Assembly (NCBI GenBank): GCA_029821875.1
Contig: JALGXW010000019.1
Location: forward strand, 1 to 59,308
Direction: 5' to 3'
DNA: 59,308 nt
Origin: Candidatus Hebobacterum abditum
GTDB taxonomy: Bacteria > Armatimonadota > Hebobacteria > Hebobacterales > Hebobacteraceae
Part shown: piece after piece, positions 25,117 through 32,975 of the stretch
Numbering within the stretch: the first letter of the stretch is position 1
How the letters are laid out: the number at the start of each line of letters is the position of its first letter
Program-made: the position numbers and the translations under genes
Notes under the pieces: model-generated
Told to the model about the DNA's origin: nothing
What the model saw: only the letters and a program-made list of their open reading frames with translations
Databases searched by the model: none

Positions 25117-26021
25117 GTGGCCTGACCATACAGACGGCGGCCAAGGTCAACCTGTGCCTGCGCGTGCTGGGGCGCCGGCCCGACGGCTTCCACGAAGTGG
25201 AAACGATCCTGCAGACGGTGGGTGTATGGGATCAGCTAACGCTTCGCGACGCGCCGGACGGGAGCATCAGCGTGGAGGCCGCGCCGGAGGATGCGCCCCA
25301 GGGCGAAGAGAACCTGTGCTGGAAAGCGACGGAGGTCCTTGCTCGCCATACGAACTCCGAGCGCGGGGTCTCGATTGCAGTCGAGAAGACGATTCCCATG
25401 CGGTCAGGGCTTGGCGGCGGAAGCAGCGATGCCGCCGCGACTCTGGCCGGACTCGTTCGCCTCTGGCATCTCGACATCTCGCCGGGCGATCTCGAGACGG
25501 TGGCGGCGGAGGTCGGCTCTGACGTCCCGTTCTTCCTTCGAGGCGGCGCCTGCCTGGCGCGGGGGCACGGAGAGCGGCTGATGTCATGCCCTGAGCCCTC
25601 GGCCTGCCTCGTTCTCATCGTGCCAGAGCAGCGCGTCCCCACTGCCCAGGCCTATGCTGCCCTGGGTCGGGGGGCGACTAGAGGCCGACGGCGCGGCCCA
25701 ACCCGCCCGGTGCAAAGGCTGCTCGAGGCGCTCGGCCAGGGCAATCTCGCCGCAGTGTCGAGCGCGCTGCACAATGACTTCGAGAAGGCCGACCTGCGCG
25801 GGGTCGATGACGCGCTGCGAGCGAAGGCTGATCTGGTGGCCGGCGGCTGCCTCGGGGCGGGCATGTCTGGCTCCGGGAGTGCCGTATTCGGGATTGCAGC
25901 AGGCCGGGCCGAGGCGGACGACATCGCCTCCCGAGTGCAGGGGACATGGCCGTGGGTGGAAGTAGTCCAAACAGTGTCGTCTGGCGAGGGCATCAGGATC
26001 ATGACATCGGGGAATGAGTGA
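25113..26021 (+). CDS. ispE: 4-diphosphocytidyl-2-C-methyl-D-erythritol kinase IspE
   Basis: IspE phosphorylates CDP-methylerythritol in the MEP isoprenoid pathway. The start TIQTAAKVNLCLRVLGRRPDGFHEVETI is the family N-terminus. The GHMP ATP loop PMRSGLGGGSSDAAATL lies at about residue 95, and C-terminal GAGMSGSGSAVFG completes the fold. The GTG start overlaps the rsmA stop by 4 bases; the open frame further upstream is out-of-frame coding of rsmA. The next gene overlaps its end by 8 bases, so rsmA-ispE-nucleotidyltransferase form one operon. It indicates isoprenoid synthesis by the non-mevalonate route. Confidence 0.95.
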   Translation: MSGLTIQTAAKVNLCLRVLGRRPDGFHEVETILQTVGVWDQLTLRDAPDGSISVEAAPEDAPQGEENLCWKATEVLARHTNSERGVSIAVEKTIPMRSGLGGGSSDAAATLAGLVRLWHLDISPGDLETVAAEVGSDVPFFLRGGACLARGHGERLMSCPEPSACLVLIVPEQRVPTAQAYAALGRGATRGRRRGPTRPVQRLLEALGQGNLAAVSSALHNDFEKADLRGVDDALRAKADLVAGGCLGAGMSGSGSAVFGIAAGRAEADDIASRVQGTWPWVEVVQTVSSGEGIRIMTSGNE

Positions 26022-26790
26022 TATGGTTGAGGCAGTCGTTCTCGCGGGAGGGGTGGACCGCGGCGAGATTGCGCAGGAGACAGGCGTGGCGCATCGTCCC
26101 CTGCTGGAGGTTGGCGGCCGGCCGATGGTCCAACGTGTCCTTGCGGCACTGCGAGGGGCCGCGTCTGTCGGGCGGGTGGTGCTTGTTGCGCCAGAGCCCG
26201 TCCAGGCTGTGGTAGGCGAGGAGGCGCTGGATGCGCGAGTCGGCGCGGGGGACTCCTTCGTCGACAACATCGTGCACGGCGTGGAGGCGACGACGCCCAA
26301 CGTCGACTCTGTGTTGATCATCACGGGCGACCTCCCGCTGCTCACCCCTGCTGCCGTGAACGATCTCGTGCAGCAGTCGAGCAAGTCGCGAGCCGACATG
26401 GCCTATCCCATCATCCCGAAGGAGTCGTGCGAGCGGGCCTTTCCCGGGGGTAGACGGACCTATGCGAAGCTGAGAGAGGGTGTCTTCACCGGCGGAAACG
26501 GCGTCGTCGCTGCCCGCGATTTCTTCGAGCTGCGGCGGGAACTCATGGACCGGCTCTTTGTGTCGCGGAAGAGCCCCCTCAAGCTTGCCTCCATGTTCGG
26601 GTTCGGCTTCGTGCTTGGCCTGCTGATGGGACGGCTCTCGCTGCCCCAGCTGGAAGCCCGCGCGGGCGAGATCATCCGTGGGCGCGTGGCCGCGATTGTC
26701 TCGACCTATCCCGAGCTGGGCTTCGACGTGGACAAGCTCGACGACCTGAACCTGGCGCGTCGGGTCGTCGAGACATTCGGCAGGACCTGA
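26014..26790 (+). CDS. MobA-like NTP transferase with C-terminal helical extension
   Basis: This 258-residue protein starts with a glycosyltransferase-A-type nucleotide-binding fold: VEAVVLAGG in place of the fuller LAGGxSxRMG, then PLLEVGGRPMVQRVLAAL and the metal site IITGDLPLLTPAAV. The stretch SFVDNIVHGVEAT and the late block YAKLREGVFTGGNGVVAARDFF fit a NTP-transferase family found beside ispE in many bacteria. The P-loop-like glycine motif is degenerate (GGVDRGEIAQ), so the nucleotide or sugar substrate is uncertain. A hydrophobic helix pair (LASMFGFGFVLGLLMGRL) precedes the C-terminus. It overlaps ispE by 8 bases. Confidence 0.8.
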   Translation: MSDMVEAVVLAGGVDRGEIAQETGVAHRPLLEVGGRPMVQRVLAALRGAASVGRVVLVAPEPVQAVVGEEALDARVGAGDSFVDNIVHGVEATTPNVDSVLIITGDLPLLTPAAVNDLVQQSSKSRADMAYPIIPKESCERAFPGGRRTYAKLREGVFTGGNGVVAARDFFELRRELMDRLFVSRKSPLKLASMFGFGFVLGLLMGRLSLPQLEARAGEIIRGRVAAIVSTYPELGFDVDKLDDLNLARRVVETFGRT

Positions 26791-26933
26791 GCGGCCCCAC
26801 TGTGGGAGGCTAACCACGGGGACGCTCGAGCCGCTTGCGTCTGGGGCGCGCGTTGCGCAGCACTGTCAGCGCATCCTCGAGGCCGACACACCAGATGTGT
26901 TCGAGGTGTTTCGTACGATGTGATGACGCAGAC

Positions 26934-26962
26934 TTGACACCACCGGACTGCCGCTCTTATAC
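26934..26962 (+). promoter_or_regulatory. Consensus sigma-70-type promoter
   Basis: TTGACA (26934-26939), a 17-base spacer and TTATAC (26957-26962) form an almost ideal housekeeping promoter on the plus strand. It lies about 100 bases upstream of the zinc-ribbon membrane protein gene and after a 140-base stretch without coding signal. It probably drives the gene pair or triplet through the PHP protein and small exporter. Confidence 0.75.
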
Positions 26963-27064
26963 TCGCGGCGGCCCATGTAAGAGCGCAGCACGGGCGCTGC
27001 TTCGAGCAAGGCAAGGCCGGTGTGAGCAGTGCCTGCGCGGCGCTGGGCTGCAGGAGAACGGCCC

Positions 27065-27769
27065 GTGGCAGTCGTGCAATGCCCGAACTGTGGGGCCAAC
27101 AATCCAAATGGCGGGCGACTGCTGGCCCGGTGCCGGCAGTGTCGCGCCTATCTGGCGGCATGCAGATACTGCCGATTCTACGACTCACAAATGATGGACT
27201 GCACCCACCCGGCTCGCCCCGAGGAGCTGCGGATCACCGACCCGTCGGAGAGCCTCAACTGCTCGGACTTCACTCGCCTGGCCGGCCCGGCCCGGCGGAC
27301 CGGCCTGCGGGTCCTTCGCACGGCCATCGTCGCCGGCGTCCTCGTGCTGGGGGCCCTCTTCGCCATCGTGCGCGGCTATCAATCGGCGACCAGTCTGGAG
27401 CCGTCTGTCCTTCTGCGCACTACCATCAGCGCCACCTCTCAGATCAACTTCGGCGAGGGCACGTTTGATGTCAAGGCCTTCGTGCGCAACGAGGCCGATC
27501 ACCGCGCCCGAGAGGTCCAGGTTTTCATCTCCGGGCCCGGCCTCGTCGATCTCAACTGCGAGCGGACCGACCCGCCTGAGGCCTATGCCCAAGGGCCGGG
27601 ACGCTCTGTGTGCGGTTGGATCGGCGACCTCGAGCCCGGGGACATCGGCTCGGTCGTCTTCTACTTCCGACCGCGGGAGCCGTGTCAGGTCAAGCTCACG
27701 GCCCAGGTCACGGCGGCCAACCTCGAAGGGCCCGAACGCATCGTCATTGCGGGGGAAGTCCTGCCTTGA
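27065..27769 (+). CDS. Zinc-ribbon, single-pass membrane protein with an exposed beta-rich domain
   Basis: This 234-residue protein is not assigned to a named family. The N-terminus carries paired cysteines (QCPNC, RCRQCRAYLAACRYCRFY, then DCTHP) forming one or two zinc ribbons on the cytoplasmic side. A single membrane helix (TAIVAGVLVLGALFAIV, about residues 89-105) leads to a beta-rich outer domain of about 120 residues. That domain has the feel of a CARDB/DUF11-like Ig fold (FDVKAFVRNEADHRAREVQVFISGPG ... GDLEPGDIGSVVFYF). The GTG at 27065 has AGGAG 8 bases upstream; an earlier GTG at 27029 lacks a site. A consensus promoter lies 100 bases upstream. Role unknown. Confidence 0.65.
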   Translation: MAVVQCPNCGANNPNGGRLLARCRQCRAYLAACRYCRFYDSQMMDCTHPARPEELRITDPSESLNCSDFTRLAGPARRTGLRVLRTAIVAGVLVLGALFAIVRGYQSATSLEPSVLLRTTISATSQINFGEGTFDVKAFVRNEADHRAREVQVFISGPGLVDLNCERTDPPEAYAQGPGRSVCGWIGDLEPGDIGSVVFYFRPREPCQVKLTAQVTAANLEGPERIVIAGEVLP

Positions 27770-27806
27770 CCGCGCTACCTAGCTTCTCTGCTGGAGCCCC
27801 CTGCTG

Positions 27807-28646
27807 ATGTCATCCATCGACCTGCACGTTCACACCACCGCCTCCGACGGAACCTACACCCCCACTGGTGCCGTCCGGGAAGCCCTCGGCAAGAAGTTGG
27901 CGATCCTCGGCATCGCCGATCACGATACGACCGGCGGCGTTCGGGAGGCCGAGGAGGCCGCTCGCGGCACGGCCCTAGCACTGGTCCCCGGCGTGGAGCT
28001 CAGCGTGGGTGCCGAGGAGTACGAGATCCACGTCCTCGGCTACTTCATCGATCCGGATCACGCCGGGCTTCAGGATGTGCTTCTCCGCCTGCGCGGCGCC
28101 CGCGACCTCCGCAACGAGCGCATCGTCGCTCGCCTCCGTGAACTGGGTGCCCCGGTCGATCTGGGAAGGGTCAGGGAGATCGCGGGCGATGGGTCCGTCG
28201 GTCGGCCGCACATTGCCAAAGCGCTTGTGGAGGCGGGGCACGTGGCCTCGCAGGGCAAAGCTTTTGGACGGTTCCTGGCGAGGGGAAAGCCGGGCTACGT
28301 GGGACGGGAGCGGCTCAGCCCGGCCGGGGCGGCCGAGGCGATCCATGACGCGGGGGGAATCCCCGTGCTCGCACATCCCGGCAAGCTCGGCTCCCGCCGC
28401 AGGATCGAGGAGCTCCTCGCGGCAGGAATGGCCGGCGTCGAGGCCTTCCACTCCGACCACGATGAGGCGCAGGTAGGCCTCCTCCTGTCCATCGCGGAGG
28501 AGGGAGGCCTGCTCGTGACCGGAGGGACCGACTCTCACGGTCCGGACTCGGACCGGCCCATCGAGATAGGGAGCGTGGACGTGCCGGAATGGGTAGGGCA
28601 GCGGCTGCTGGAGAAGGCCCCAAGCGGCTGGGCGGCGGCCTCGTGA
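27807..28646 (+). CDS. PHP-domain phosphoesterase (YciV/RNase AM-like)
   Basis: This 279-residue stand-alone PHP enzyme starts with metal motif DLHVHTTASDGTYTP and continues with IADHDTTGGVREA, the VPGVELS strand, PVLAHPGK, and the late TGGTDSHGPD. These nine or so conserved His/Asp/Glu positions bind a trinuclear metal centre. The insertion with VGRPHIAKALVEAGHV is typical of the YciV/TrpH group, which hydrolyses 3',5'-nucleoside bisphosphates and short 5' RNA ends. Exact substrate not proven by sequence. Its stop overlaps the next gene's GTG by 4 bases. Confidence 0.9.
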   Translation: MSSIDLHVHTTASDGTYTPTGAVREALGKKLAILGIADHDTTGGVREAEEAARGTALALVPGVELSVGAEEYEIHVLGYFIDPDHAGLQDVLLRLRGARDLRNERIVARLRELGAPVDLGRVREIAGDGSVGRPHIAKALVEAGHVASQGKAFGRFLARGKPGYVGRERLSPAGAAEAIHDAGGIPVLAHPGKLGSRRRIEELLAAGMAGVEAFHSDHDEAQVGLLLSIAEEGGLLVTGGTDSHGPDSDRPIEIGSVDVPEWVGQRLLEKAPSGWAAAS

Positions 28647-29158
28647 ACGAGCTTGTAGAGGGAACTGCCGAGGCCCTTCGCGGCCTGCCTCCCGAGCTGC
28701 GCGTCTTCATCATCTCCGCGCTCCCGATATTCGAGATACGCGGCGGCGTCATAGCCGGACTGGTATTGTATGATATGTCGCTCAGGGAAGTCCTTCTGTT
28801 CGGGTTCTTGGGCAACATCGCCTCTGTCACGCCGCTGCTGCTCTTCTTGGAGCCAATGACTCGCTGGCTTCACGGGAACAAGTTGGCCGACAGACTCTTC
28901 CATTGGCTCTTCGAGCGCGCGCGGCGCAAGGCCGACCAGGTGAACAAATGGGGGCCACTCGGGCTCGTGTTCTTCACCGCGATTCCGCTGCCGGTCAGCG
29001 GCGCATGGACGGCCACCCTGATCTCGATCGTGCTCGGCGTCCGAAGGTGGCGTGCCATCGCGTCGATCTACGTGGGCATCATCATCGCCGGCCTTGTGGT
29101 GTCGGTGGGGACGCTCGGGGGCATGGCGTTCATCAGAGGCCTGACGGGCTCACCGTAG
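28643..29158 (+). CDS. Small multidrug export family membrane protein
   Basis: This 171-residue integral membrane protein matches the 'putative small multidrug export protein' family. It has ISALPIFEIRGGVIAGLVLY near the N-terminus, FLGNIASVTPLLLFLEP, and the central GPLGLVFFTAIPLPVSGAWTATL, with four to five hydrophobic segments. The paired FEIRGG and PLPVSGAW re-entrant motifs resemble the SNARE/DedA-like fold. It is translationally coupled (GTGA) to the PHP gene. Despite the family name, drug export is not established for most members, so the transport function is inferred. Confidence 0.85.
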   Translation: MNELVEGTAEALRGLPPELRVFIISALPIFEIRGGVIAGLVLYDMSLREVLLFGFLGNIASVTPLLLFLEPMTRWLHGNKLADRLFHWLFERARRKADQVNKWGPLGLVFFTAIPLPVSGAWTATLISIVLGVRRWRAIASIYVGIIIAGLVVSVGTLGGMAFIRGLTGSP

Positions 29159-29210
29159 CGCCGCCCTCCGCAGTCGGCGACCGACAGAAGGTCAAGCGCC
29201 AATCGGGATG

Positions 29211-29864
29211 CTAACCGAGTACCTTCTTCGTCGTCTTGAAGTGGACCTTGGCGAGGCGACGGAGGAGCTCCTCGCCGCCCTGTTCGTAGAGCCGCCGCCC
29301 GACGGGGACCACATGGGTGGCCCCGCGTGGCAGGGCCTCGCCGGCCTCGGCAGAGAGTCGCTCCAGACTCCGCACAAAGGCAGCGCGCGCCAGGATGGAG
29401 GCTGCGGCGACCGCGGGATCGTCCTCGGCCCCGACGCGCTGCTGCAGTTGCACCTCGCGACCACGCTTCATCAAGGACTCCCTCAGGTAACTCTCGTCTC
29501 CGAACTGGTCGGTAACGGCGAGCCCGCACTCCACACGCTCCAAGACGTTCTCGATGGCGCGTGCGTGGGCCCAGGCGAGCAGGCGGTTGAGGTTGCCGAT
29601 CTGCTCGATCAGCTCATTGTATCGAGCGGGGGAGATGACGACGACCTCGTGCGCCGGGCAGATCTGCTTGACGGCCTTGTCCAGTTCCCACAGTCGGCCT
29701 GGGCTGGAGATCCGCTTCGAGTCCTTCACGCCGGCCTGGGGCAGCCTCTCCAGGGCCACTTCGTCAGCATAGGCGGCGGCCACGACCAGGGGGCCGAAGT
29801 AGTCGCCCTTCCCGGCCTCGTCGGTGCCTATGTGTGGTACGCGGCTCGCCTGGCGCTTTGACAT
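29211..29864 (-). CDS. rnhC: Ribonuclease HIII-type catalytic domain without the N-terminal domain
   Basis: This 217-residue enzyme cleaves RNA in RNA-DNA hybrids. The active-site start GTDEAGKGDYFGPLVV, then VKDSKRISSPGRLWEL, the core YNELIEQIGNLNRLLAWAHARAI and VTDQFGD give the Asp-Glu-Asp set in the RNase HIII style (GDYFGP). Normal RNase HIII is near 300 residues because of a TBP-like substrate-binding domain at the N-terminus. Here the ATG at 29864 begins only 13 residues before the active site. The 63 open residues upstream do not resemble that domain. It could therefore be a shortened HIII, or an HII-like enzyme with HIII features. It converges on the small exporter gene. Confidence 0.85.
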   Translation of the reverse strand: MSKRQASRVPHIGTDEAGKGDYFGPLVVAAAYADEVALERLPQAGVKDSKRISSPGRLWELDKAVKQICPAHEVVVISPARYNELIEQIGNLNRLLAWAHARAIENVLERVECGLAVTDQFGDESYLRESLMKRGREVQLQQRVGAEDDPAVAAASILARAAFVRSLERLSAEAGEALPRGATHVVPVGRRLYEQGGEELLRRLAKVHFKTTKKVLG

Positions 29865-29926
29865 TGGGTCGGCGCGGCTTGCGCCTCGGGGCCAAAGTGG
29901 GCGCGAGCCTCCTCCGGGCAAGGATG

Positions 29927-30886
29927 CTAGATGCTCGTGGCTTCGGCCGGGGGGCGGCTCCCACCGGGGGAACGACTGCTCCCCGAGGACGGCTTCATGG
30001 GATGCCCGTAGGTCGAGCAGAATTCGCTTCCCTTGGGGCTGGGCAGGCCGCAATGCGGGCAGACGTCCCAGTGAGGGTTGTCGGGATAGAGGTAGAACGG
30101 CCTGGACCGCTGGGCTCGGGCCGTGTTCTCCTTCACGATCTGGCGACGGTGCTCCAGGGGATCATCCTTGTGTTGCAGCCACCAATTGTAGTTGTCGTTG
30201 ACTATCACCTGGTGTTGCACGTCGTCGGCCACGTTCGGATCGGTGTGCCGGTTCCGGGCGTATTCCAGCGCCTCCATGAGGTTGGGGATGTCGAGCACGC
30301 CCTCGTAGCAGCGGTAGATCATGCGCGTAACGTACGACTTGGACTCGGGGAACTCGTCGGCTCTGCGGAAGTACTCGGCGGCTCGCCAGGGCTCGCGCCC
30401 CCGGTCATAGAGGGTCCACGCCAGCTCCTTTGTCAGCTCCCAGCTGTCTGGGTTCGCCTCGACGGCATCTTCCAGTACCGCGATCCCACGCCCGAGGTAG
30501 TGGCGCCTATCGACCAGAGTCTCCGATTCGGCGTGCAGGTTATAGGCCAGGTGCCAGCCGTGGACCTCCCAGGCGAGCAAGAAGTGGGGATCGAGTTGGT
30601 TCACTGCGTCGAGAAGCGAGGGAATCTCCCACCAGTTGCCGCCATGAAAGTCGCGCTCCACCCTCAGCCAGAGCACGTCTGCGGCGACAGTGCGGAACCC
30701 GCCGAGAGCGGCAATGACGGCAGGCATCGGCCCGATGTTGATGGCACTGACGCGCTTCGTCTTCCGCTCGGGGTCAAAGACGTGCGGACGCAGCTCATGG
30801 ATCGACTCCTGCAGGGGAACCGTCATCAGCAGCAGTCCGGCGGCGAGCAGGAGCAGTACCAGATTGCGGTTCCGTCGATCACTCAT
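29927..30886 (-). CDS. Membrane-anchored TPR-like protein with C-terminal zinc ribbon, linked to an ABC transporter
   Basis: This 319-residue protein has an N-terminal membrane anchor (LVLLLLAAGLLLMTVPL). A helical-repeat region follows with TPR-like units (GIAVLEDAVEANPDSWELTKELAWTLYDRG, then AAEYFRRADEFPESKSYV). A C-terminal zinc ribbon (CPHCGLPSPKGSEFC) and a Ser/Pro-rich tail end the protein. It is third in an operon after an ABC ATPase and permease, 7 bases past the permease stop. No named family was recognised. The position suggests an accessory or assembly factor for that transporter, acting at the outer face if the anchor is type II. Confidence 0.7.
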   Translation of the reverse strand: MSDRRNRNLVLLLLAAGLLLMTVPLQESIHELRPHVFDPERKTKRVSAINIGPMPAVIAALGGFRTVAADVLWLRVERDFHGGNWWEIPSLLDAVNQLDPHFLLAWEVHGWHLAYNLHAESETLVDRRHYLGRGIAVLEDAVEANPDSWELTKELAWTLYDRGREPWRAAEYFRRADEFPESKSYVTRMIYRCYEGVLDIPNLMEALEYARNRHTDPNVADDVQHQVIVNDNYNWWLQHKDDPLEHRRQIVKENTARAQRSRPFYLYPDNPHWDVCPHCGLPSPKGSEFCSTYGHPMKPSSGSSRSPGGSRPPAEATSI

Positions 30887-30893
30887 TGGACAT

Positions 30894-31784
30894 CTACATC
30901 TGTCGATCGTTGAAGAATATGGACGCGACTATCAGCACGATGATGATGTAGAGAACGCCTTCGCCGGCCGCGTTGATGCCGGCCCTGTAGCTCACATGCA
31001 TGAAGTTCGAGACCTCGTGGCGGAAGTCGAAGTTCTCCAGGGGCGGCATGATCCAGTAGAACATCGTGAAGAACCACTTCTGGAAGACCGTTTCGGCTGC
31101 CTCGGCCAGGTCGTGTATCTGGCTCTGGAGGCTCCCGATCGCCCAGATGAGAAAGGACGCGATGACGGTCATGGCCGTGGACGAGACCGTCGAGATGAGC
31201 ACGATGTAGGCGGCCAGCACGGCCACCGCGAAGTAGCTCATCACAGCGGCAAAGATGACATTATCGAGGTTGGGTTCGAAGACGGAGTGGTCGAAATCGG
31301 GAACGAAGTGGTCCTGAACGAGAAGCACACCCACAAGCACGACGGTCATGATCGTCATGATCACGGCGAGTATGATCATGGCGCCGAGGTACTTGCCCAG
31401 CACGAACTCGAACCGGCGCACCGGCTTCGAGAGAACGGCGTAGACGGTTCGGTTCTCCAGCTCCTGGGGAATCAGGAAGGCGGCCACGAAGATGGCAAGG
31501 AGGATCCCAAAGACGGTAATCGCCGAGAGGCCGCCGCTGATGATCATCCGGGCCTGCTCCCTCGGGTTCAGATAGGAGAAGAAGTTCATGAAGAGCAGGA
31601 CCAGCAGCACCAGCACCACGACGGCCTGAACCACGCGTCGGCGGCGCGCCTCGGCCACCGTGATCTTGGCTATGCGCCATGTGGACGCCGCGCCATGTCC
31701 CAGCGCAGGCACCCACAGCCTGTGCGTGACGGCCAGCAAAGCCACGACCACGACGAATCCGATCGCAAAAGGCAGGTTGCCCAT
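30894..31784 (-). CDS. ABC-2 type permease
   Basis: This 296-residue permease has six hydrophobic segments of the ABC-2/NosY kind. After a first helix (FAIGFVVVVALLAVTHRLW) comes AKITVAEARRRRVVQAVVVLVLLVLLF. Then the hallmark FLIPQELENRTVYAVLSKPVRRFEFVLGKYLGA, the conserved loop between helices 2 and 3 of this family, is followed by helices such as MIILAVIMTIMTVVLVGVLL. Its ATG overlaps the ATPase stop (TGATG), so the two are coupled. Substrate unknown; this subclass includes transporters in gliding, copper-site (Nos) and lipid or polymer export. Confidence 0.9.
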   Translation of the reverse strand: MGNLPFAIGFVVVVALLAVTHRLWVPALGHGAASTWRIAKITVAEARRRRVVQAVVVLVLLVLLFMNFFSYLNPREQARMIISGGLSAITVFGILLAIFVAAFLIPQELENRTVYAVLSKPVRRFEFVLGKYLGAMIILAVIMTIMTVVLVGVLLVQDHFVPDFDHSVFEPNLDNVIFAAVMSYFAVAVLAAYIVLISTVSSTAMTVIASFLIWAIGSLQSQIHDLAEAAETVFQKWFFTMFYWIMPPLENFDFRHEVSNFMHVSYRAGINAAGEGVLYIIIVLIVASIFFNDRQM

Positions 31785-32749
31785 CAGTGTACTTCCTCCG
31801 CAACGTCCTGCTCGCCAGCGTCCTGTCGAATGGCCCGCACGAACACGTCTTGCAGACTCGGCCGGGGCCGGCGCACCTCCCCGACCCGCGCACCAGCCTC
31901 GCGGATGGCATCGAGAACCGACCAGAGCTCATCGCTCGACTCCTGACCCATGCGAACAGCGTCGCCATCGATGCCGAGGACCGCGGAATGAGCGCCGACT
32001 CGCGAGGCGCCCTCGGGAGCGAGGCCGCTGGTGGTTATCACGATCTCGGTGGGGGCTCCTGCCAGCTCCGCGAGCGTTCCCTCCGCAACAAGTCGCCCCC
32101 GATACATGATGCCGACACGGTCGCACACCTCCTCCACCTCGGCAAGGAAGTGGGAGCAGAGGAGGATTGTCTTCCCCCGACGTTTGAGCTCGAAGATGAG
32201 CTCCGTCATCTGGTGGCGTCCCGCCGGGTCCAGGCCGGAGGTGGGCTCGTCGAGGATCAGGAGCTCGGGGTCATTGACCAGTGCCTGGGCGAGCGCCAAC
32301 CTCTGCCTCATGCCCTTGGAGCACTCTCGGAACGGCACCCTGCGGTTCGCCTGCATCCCCACCAGAGAGAGCAGCTCATCGACGAGCTCCTTGCGACGAC
32401 GCGCGGGATAGCCGAAGAGCCCGGCGTAGAAGTCAAGCAGCTCCTCGCCGGTGAACACGTCGTACAGGTAAGCATCTTCCGGCAGGAATCCGATCCTCTC
32501 ACGCACCGACACGTCCGCCACGTTCCCGCCGAAGATAGAGGCCGTCCCGGAGGTCGGAAAGATGAGACCGAGGACGATCTTGAGCGTGGTCGTCTTGCCC
32601 GACCCGTTGGGCCCGACGATAGAGTAGGTCTCCCCACGCCGAACGGACAAACTCAGGCTATCTACCGCCTTAACGCCTGTCGGCGCAAAGAGAGACCGGA
32701 AGATCTTGCTGAGACCCTCGATCTGAAGTACGATCTCGTCACTAACCAC
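31784..32749 (-). CDS. ABC transporter ATP-binding protein
   Basis: This 321-residue ATPase heads the three-gene ABC operon. Walker A is GPNGSGKTTTLKI, Q-loop region IGFLPEDAYLYD, signature CSKGMRQRLALAQAL (a variant of LSGGQ), Walker B LLILDEPTSGLDP and H-loop LLCSHFLAE. An extra C-terminal domain of about 90 residues follows, as in the CcmA/NatA subfamily that energises ABC-2 permeases. The GTG start has no competing codon close by. A strong promoter lies about 100 bases upstream on the same strand. Confidence 0.93.
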   Translation of the reverse strand: MVSDEIVLQIEGLSKIFRSLFAPTGVKAVDSLSLSVRRGETYSIVGPNGSGKTTTLKIVLGLIFPTSGTASIFGGNVADVSVRERIGFLPEDAYLYDVFTGEELLDFYAGLFGYPARRRKELVDELLSLVGMQANRRVPFRECSKGMRQRLALAQALVNDPELLILDEPTSGLDPAGRHQMTELIFELKRRGKTILLCSHFLAEVEEVCDRVGIMYRGRLVAEGTLAELAGAPTEIVITTSGLAPEGASRVGAHSAVLGIDGDAVRMGQESSDELWSVLDAIREAGARVGEVRRPRPSLQDVFVRAIRQDAGEQDVAEEVH

Positions 32750-32852
32750 ACGCCGCCTCCTACCGCCGCGGTTCGCACAGTCGGAGTTAGAGCGCCCAGG
32801 TCATGGGCAAAAGCGGGGCGAAGAGCCTGCGCCCTTCCCCCGCTGTCACCTC

Positions 32853-32882
32853 AGTATATCGGCCTGTCTGTCGGAGTGTCAA
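32853..32882 (-). promoter_or_regulatory. Promoter of the ABC-2 transporter operon
   Basis: On the minus strand, TTGACA (32882-32877), an 18-base spacer and TATACT (32858-32853) form a near-consensus promoter. The predicted start is about 97 bases upstream of the ATPase GTG. No operator-like repeat overlaps it. Confidence 0.75.
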
Positions 32883-32975
32883 GCAGACGCGGGTTTGGGC
32901 GGGCGCGGGAGAGGAAGCCGCGCGAAGACCGGCGAAGCCGTACACAGCTAGCGTGGATGGCACGGAGGGCGACGT

